Origin: an uncultured Bacteroidaceae bacterium
GTDB taxonomy: Bacteria > Bacteroidota > Bacteroidia > Bacteroidales > Bacteroidaceae
DNA: 64,000 nucleotides
NCBI GenBank assembly: GCA_905234735.1
Contig: CAJOJA010000008.1
Coordinates: 62,001-126,000 of the forward strand
Reading direction: 5' to 3'
Shown here: piece by piece, positions 61,371 through 64,000 of the stretch
Numbering within the stretch: position 1 is the first letter of the stretch
Layout of the letters: each line of letters opens with the position of its first letter
Notes under the pieces: model-generated
What the model saw: the letters and a program-made list of their open reading frames with translations, nothing else
Told to the model about the DNA's origin: nothing
Database searches by the model: none
Made by a program: the position numbers and the translations under genes

Positions 61371-61401
61371 AAGGGTAGGAGCCCCTTGTTATATGTAATA
61401 C

Positions 61402-61434
61402 AACGCGCACAGACCCATTAAGTCCGTGCGCGTT
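61402..61434. terminator. panCD terminator
   Basis: AACGCGCAC (61402-61410) and GTGCGCGTT (61426-61434) form the stem, followed by a T-rich but short tail. It lies between convergent genes. Confidence 0.75.
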
Positions 61435-61470
61435 CTCTATATATCATCGACGTGTGCAGCGACAGAGGCC

Positions 61471-62115
61471 TTAGCGCGTCATAGTCCAGCCGAGCTTCAG
61501 TCCGTTGTAGTTGCCCAGCAGGCTACTCAGGGTGTTGGTGTAGGAAGTGGAAGACATCAACCCGTTCATCACACTCAACAATTTGCTGGAGTCAAAAAGC
61601 ATGTAAAGCTCTGTACCCACCACGCTGACGTAGGGACGCACAGTGGTCAGGCCAAAGGCACCCTGAATGGTCATAACACCCGAACTTGTGTCGTAGCTGT
61701 ACGTTCCAGGAAATGACTTTCCGTTGCGCGTCATGGCACACGTACCGTCGCTGTTGAACGTGATGCTAGTCTTACCGGCCTGCATACCGATTCGCTTGAG
61801 CTGATTGCCCAGCGTGCTTTCAATCTTGTCGCTGGCCACCGAGGCACCTATCTGTGCCAGGATGTTCTCACTCTCGAAGGCAACCTTCGGCTTAGCGTAC
61901 GTCCAGGTGCCAACGATGCTGTTCTTGCTGGTTGTGTTGCCCAGGAGGGTGGACATCAGTGTGCCCAGCACCGTGGTGCCGGCCGAAGTGAGTACGCTTG
62001 TGGTTGCGTTGTTTGTTGTGGTGCCGGAGGGCAATGTACCCGTGGTGCCAATGCCGCAGCCACTGAACACTAACGATGCTCCAAGCAGAGCTGAAAGAAA
62101 TAGATTTCTTTTCAT
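61471..62115 (-). CDS. DUF4923 family lipoprotein
   Basis: 214 residues. The lipobox VFSGC gives a lipidated Cys at residue 20. A Thr/Asn/Gly-rich linker is followed by SIVGTWTYAKPKVAFESENI, LAQIGASVASDKIE, and a small beta-barrel-like part with FNSDGTCAMTRNGK. This layout matches DUF4923, a Bacteroidales family of unknown function. It starts 11 bp after the pseudouridine synthase gene and is probably co-transcribed. Confidence 0.85.
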   Translation of the reverse strand: MKRNLFLSALLGASLVFSGCGIGTTGTLPSGTTTNNATTSVLTSAGTTVLGTLMSTLLGNTTSKNSIVGTWTYAKPKVAFESENILAQIGASVASDKIESTLGNQLKRIGMQAGKTSITFNSDGTCAMTRNGKSFPGTYSYDTSSGVMTIQGAFGLTTVRPYVSVVGTELYMLFDSSKLLSVMNGLMSSTSYTNTLSSLLGNYNGLKLGWTMTR

Positions 62116-62126
62116 AATTTATTGGT

Positions 62127-63032
62127 TTATTGCTTATTAAATAAATTGATAAAATCAGTAGGATAGGGGGTCTCAAACTTCATTGGCTGGCCCGTAGCCG
62201 GATGGTAGAGATAGAGGCGGAAAGCATGTAGACAGAGGCGGTAGAGAGGATTCTGCGTGCTGCCATACTTATTGTCGCCACATACGGGATGGCCCAAATC
62301 GGACATGTGAACGCGTATCTGATTCTTGCGACCCGTTTCTAAACGTAGCTCCACGAGCGAATATCTTTCGGTGGTCTTCAGCACGTGATAATGCGTGACG
62401 GCAAACTTGCCACCGTTGTCTGTCGGACTGCTGTAGGTGATGCACGCCTTATTGTCCTTCAACCAACTCTCCACAGTTCCGCCTTCGCGCTCCATCTGTC
62501 CGCCGACAACCGCAATGTAACGACGGTCATACACACGATTCTTCCAGTTGCGCTCCAAAGTTTGTGCAGCTTCGATGCTTTTGGCATAAACCATCAGTCC
62601 GCTTGTTTCGCGATCCAACCGGTGAACCACATGCGCATGACACTTGAAATGGCGACGCTGGAAGTATTCATCGAGAATCGTCTTCACGCAGAATTGTTTC
62701 GCGGTGGCTGCCATAGAGAGAATGCCAGGAGCCTTTTCAATGACAATGATGTCCTTGTCCTCGTAGACAATCTTTATCCATTTGCTTTCCAATTCCGTCT
62801 TACGACGATGCTTGCTGACCTGAACCTTCATGCCCGGCTTCAGCGGAAAATTATATTGTGTCACAAGTTTTCGATCGACGGAGACACCATGTCCCTGCAG
62901 GATATCCTTCACCTTATTGCGGCTGATGCCGTTCAACTCAGTCATCAGAAAGTCCATCAGCGGCATTTCTCTCTGCACCTCATATTCGTTATATTTGGTG
63001 GCTGCGTACTGTTCGCCCGTCAAATTCTTCAT
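62127..63032 (-). CDS. RluA-family 23S/tRNA pseudouridine synthase
   Basis: 301 residues. An N-terminal S4-type RNA-binding domain (MDFLMTELNGISRNKVKDIL) is followed by the catalytic domain with HVVHRLDRETSGLMVYAKS, whose Asp is the nucleophile, plus ETGRKNQIRVHMSDLGHPVCGD. The target uridine (RluD, RluC or TruC type) cannot be told from the sequence. Confidence 0.93.
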   Translation of the reverse strand: MKNLTGEQYAATKYNEYEVQREMPLMDFLMTELNGISRNKVKDILQGHGVSVDRKLVTQYNFPLKPGMKVQVSKHRRKTELESKWIKIVYEDKDIIVIEKAPGILSMAATAKQFCVKTILDEYFQRRHFKCHAHVVHRLDRETSGLMVYAKSIEAAQTLERNWKNRVYDRRYIAVVGGQMEREGGTVESWLKDNKACITYSSPTDNGGKFAVTHYHVLKTTERYSLVELRLETGRKNQIRVHMSDLGHPVCGDNKYGSTQNPLYRLCLHAFRLYLYHPATGQPMKFETPYPTDFINLFNKQ

Positions 63033-63055
63033 ATATATTGGAATCTCTGTTATGT

Positions 63056-63670
63056 TTAATCACATTCTTCCGATTCTAATTCCACAGTTACCCCTCTCAC
63101 CTGCGACAAACGATTTACAAGGTTGACAACTTCGCTCTTTCGTATCTGAAGTTTCATGATGCATGTAAGTTGAAAATCCTGTTGTAGAATTCGTGGATTG
63201 GTTTCTTTTACGACACGCATGACATCGTTCATCAGCGGATATTCAAAGCTCACACTAAGCTGGACATCAACGGTACGTTCTTCGATTTGCGCTGCAGCAA
63301 TGGCGTCTATGGTGGCTTGCTTGTAGGCATTCGTGAGCCCACTCGTGCCCAGCTTGATACCTCCGAAGTATCGAACCACGATAATTAGGATGTCTGTCAG
63401 CTCGCTCTTATTGATTTGTCCCAAAATGGGTTTTCCCGCCGTACCGGAAGGTTCGCCATTGTCTACAGCACGGAAATTCTCGCGACGATGCCCGAGCATG
63501 TATGCGTAACAGACATGTCGGGCATCGTAGTATTCACGTTCGTACCGTTGTACCAGTTCTTTGACGGCGTCGGTCGATTCTACATGGAACGCAAATGCAA
63601 GAAACTTTGAGCGCTTCTCGCTATATTCTCCAGAACTTGAACCGGCAATGGTAAAGTACGAATCGGTCAT
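63056..63670 (-). CDS. YigZ/IMPACT family protein
   Basis: 204 residues from the ATG at 63670 (MTDSYFTIAGSSSGEYSEKR). The UPF0029 N-terminal domain has DARHVCYAYMLG, NGEPSGTAGKPIL and VVRYFGGIKLGTSGL, all hallmark motifs, followed by a ferredoxin-like C-terminal domain. The biochemical role is unclear (linked to translation control in eukaryotes). It starts 24 bp upstream of the pseudouridine synthase gene, in the same operon. Confidence 0.93.
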   Translation of the reverse strand: MTDSYFTIAGSSSGEYSEKRSKFLAFAFHVESTDAVKELVQRYEREYYDARHVCYAYMLGHRRENFRAVDNGEPSGTAGKPILGQINKSELTDILIIVVRYFGGIKLGTSGLTNAYKQATIDAIAAAQIEERTVDVQLSVSFEYPLMNDVMRVVKETNPRILQQDFQLTCIMKLQIRKSEVVNLVNRLSQVRGVTVELESEECD

Positions 63671-63702
63671 CAACTCAATAAGCGGTCGTCAACTCTACAA
63701 TA

Positions 63703-64000
63703 TCAACTCAGCTTATGTACAACAAGACCGCTGCGCAGTTTGGGTTCAAACCAAGTGGCCTTCGGAGGCATAATCTTACCGCTGTCAGCTATGTCCATAA
63801 TCTCCTGCATGGAGACGGGATACAGAGCCAGGGCCATCTTCATCTCACCCGAGTCTACACGGCGCTCAAGTTCCTCGTAACCACGAAGTCCTCCAACGAA
63901 ATCAATGCGTTTATCGCCACGTAAATCAGTAATATTGAGCAATTTGTCAAGTATCAGACTGCTGCTTACGCTGACGTCGAGTCCTCCGATGGGGTCACTG
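63703..64000 (-). CDS. DUF1015 family protein, C-terminal part
   Basis: About 98 residues run off the right edge: SDPIGGLDVSVSSSLILDKL, then RIDFVGGLRGYEELERRVDS, ALALYPVSMQEIMDIADSGK and MPPKATWFEPKLRSGLVVHKLS. The MPPKSTWFEPK ending is characteristic of DUF1015 proteins, which in Bacteroidetes commonly follow serC and serA. It is upstream of the YigZ gene in the same direction (32 bp). Confidence 0.9.
   Translation of the reverse strand, partial: SDPIGGLDVSVSSSLILDKLLNITDLRGDKRIDFVGGLRGYEELERRVDSGEMKMALALYPVSMQEIMDIADSGKIMPPKATWFEPKLRSGLVVHKLS

Overview
The window looks like a Bacteroidales chromosome, most probably Prevotellaceae. The evidence is the recurrent Bacteroidetes promoter signature (TTTG or TTG about 19-20 nt before TAnnTTTG), a type IX secretion translocon (SprA), type III glutamine synthetase, pyrophosphate-dependent phosphofructokinase, a sodium-pumping methylmalonyl-CoA decarboxylase operon, DUF4923 and FadL/OmpP1-type outer-membrane proteins. 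Species cannot be assigned from the sequence alone.

Region 1 (1-20.5 kb) is accessory in character. It opens with recG (5' end outside the window) and holds four different secreted thioredoxin-fold (TlpA-like) proteins, an MNT/HEPN toxin-antitoxin pair with a broken toxin, and a graveyard of gene ends. The graveyard includes a recG 3' end, two TlpA C-termini, a TlpA signal peptide, a DUF3791 N-terminus and a nucleotidyltransferase piece, with tandem and palindromic repeats between them. A membrane-anchored winged-helix regulator follows, then a frameshifted outer-membrane barrel gene whose promoter carries three TGTCAG repeats at exact 11-bp spacing. Next comes an ECF sigma/anti-sigma pair with a large secreted protein of unknown function. 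The sigma gene and the first TlpA gene share a 45-bp upstream element at the same distance from their start codons, which suggests one regulon. A DUF2975/HTH pair follows. The region ends at an abrupt junction between a 5'-truncated cydB and a 5'-truncated IS1182-type transposase.

Region 2 (20.5-32 kb) is core: a 6S-like structured RNA on the minus strand, lemA-htpX, tRNA-Ala(GGC), tRNA-Thr(CGT), rplU-rpmA, and the convergent ruvA-sprA pair.

Region 3 (32-46.5 kb) is metabolic: glnN and a cysQ-like phosphatase with duplicated upstream regions, a YfcE-type phosphoesterase overlapping a MATE transporter, metH-metF (methionine synthesis), and the mmdA-oadG-biotin carrier-oadB operon (decarboxylation coupled to sodium export on the succinate-propionate route).

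Region 4 (46.5-64 kb) carries a FAS1 lipoprotein, a secreted histidine phosphatase, xseA-xseB, PPi-PFK, a GH25 lysozyme overlapping prmA tail to tail, a Gly/Ser/Arg-rich secreted protein with an OmpP1-like porin, a GH20 hexosaminidase, panC-panD, a DUF4923 lipoprotein, an RluA-type pseudouridine synthase, a YigZ-family protein and the C-terminal part of a DUF1015 protein that runs off the right edge.

AT-rich degenerate repeats (variants of AATTGTCAATT and AATTCTTCACTCTT) sit just 5' of many start codons and in several places have become part of a coding sequence.
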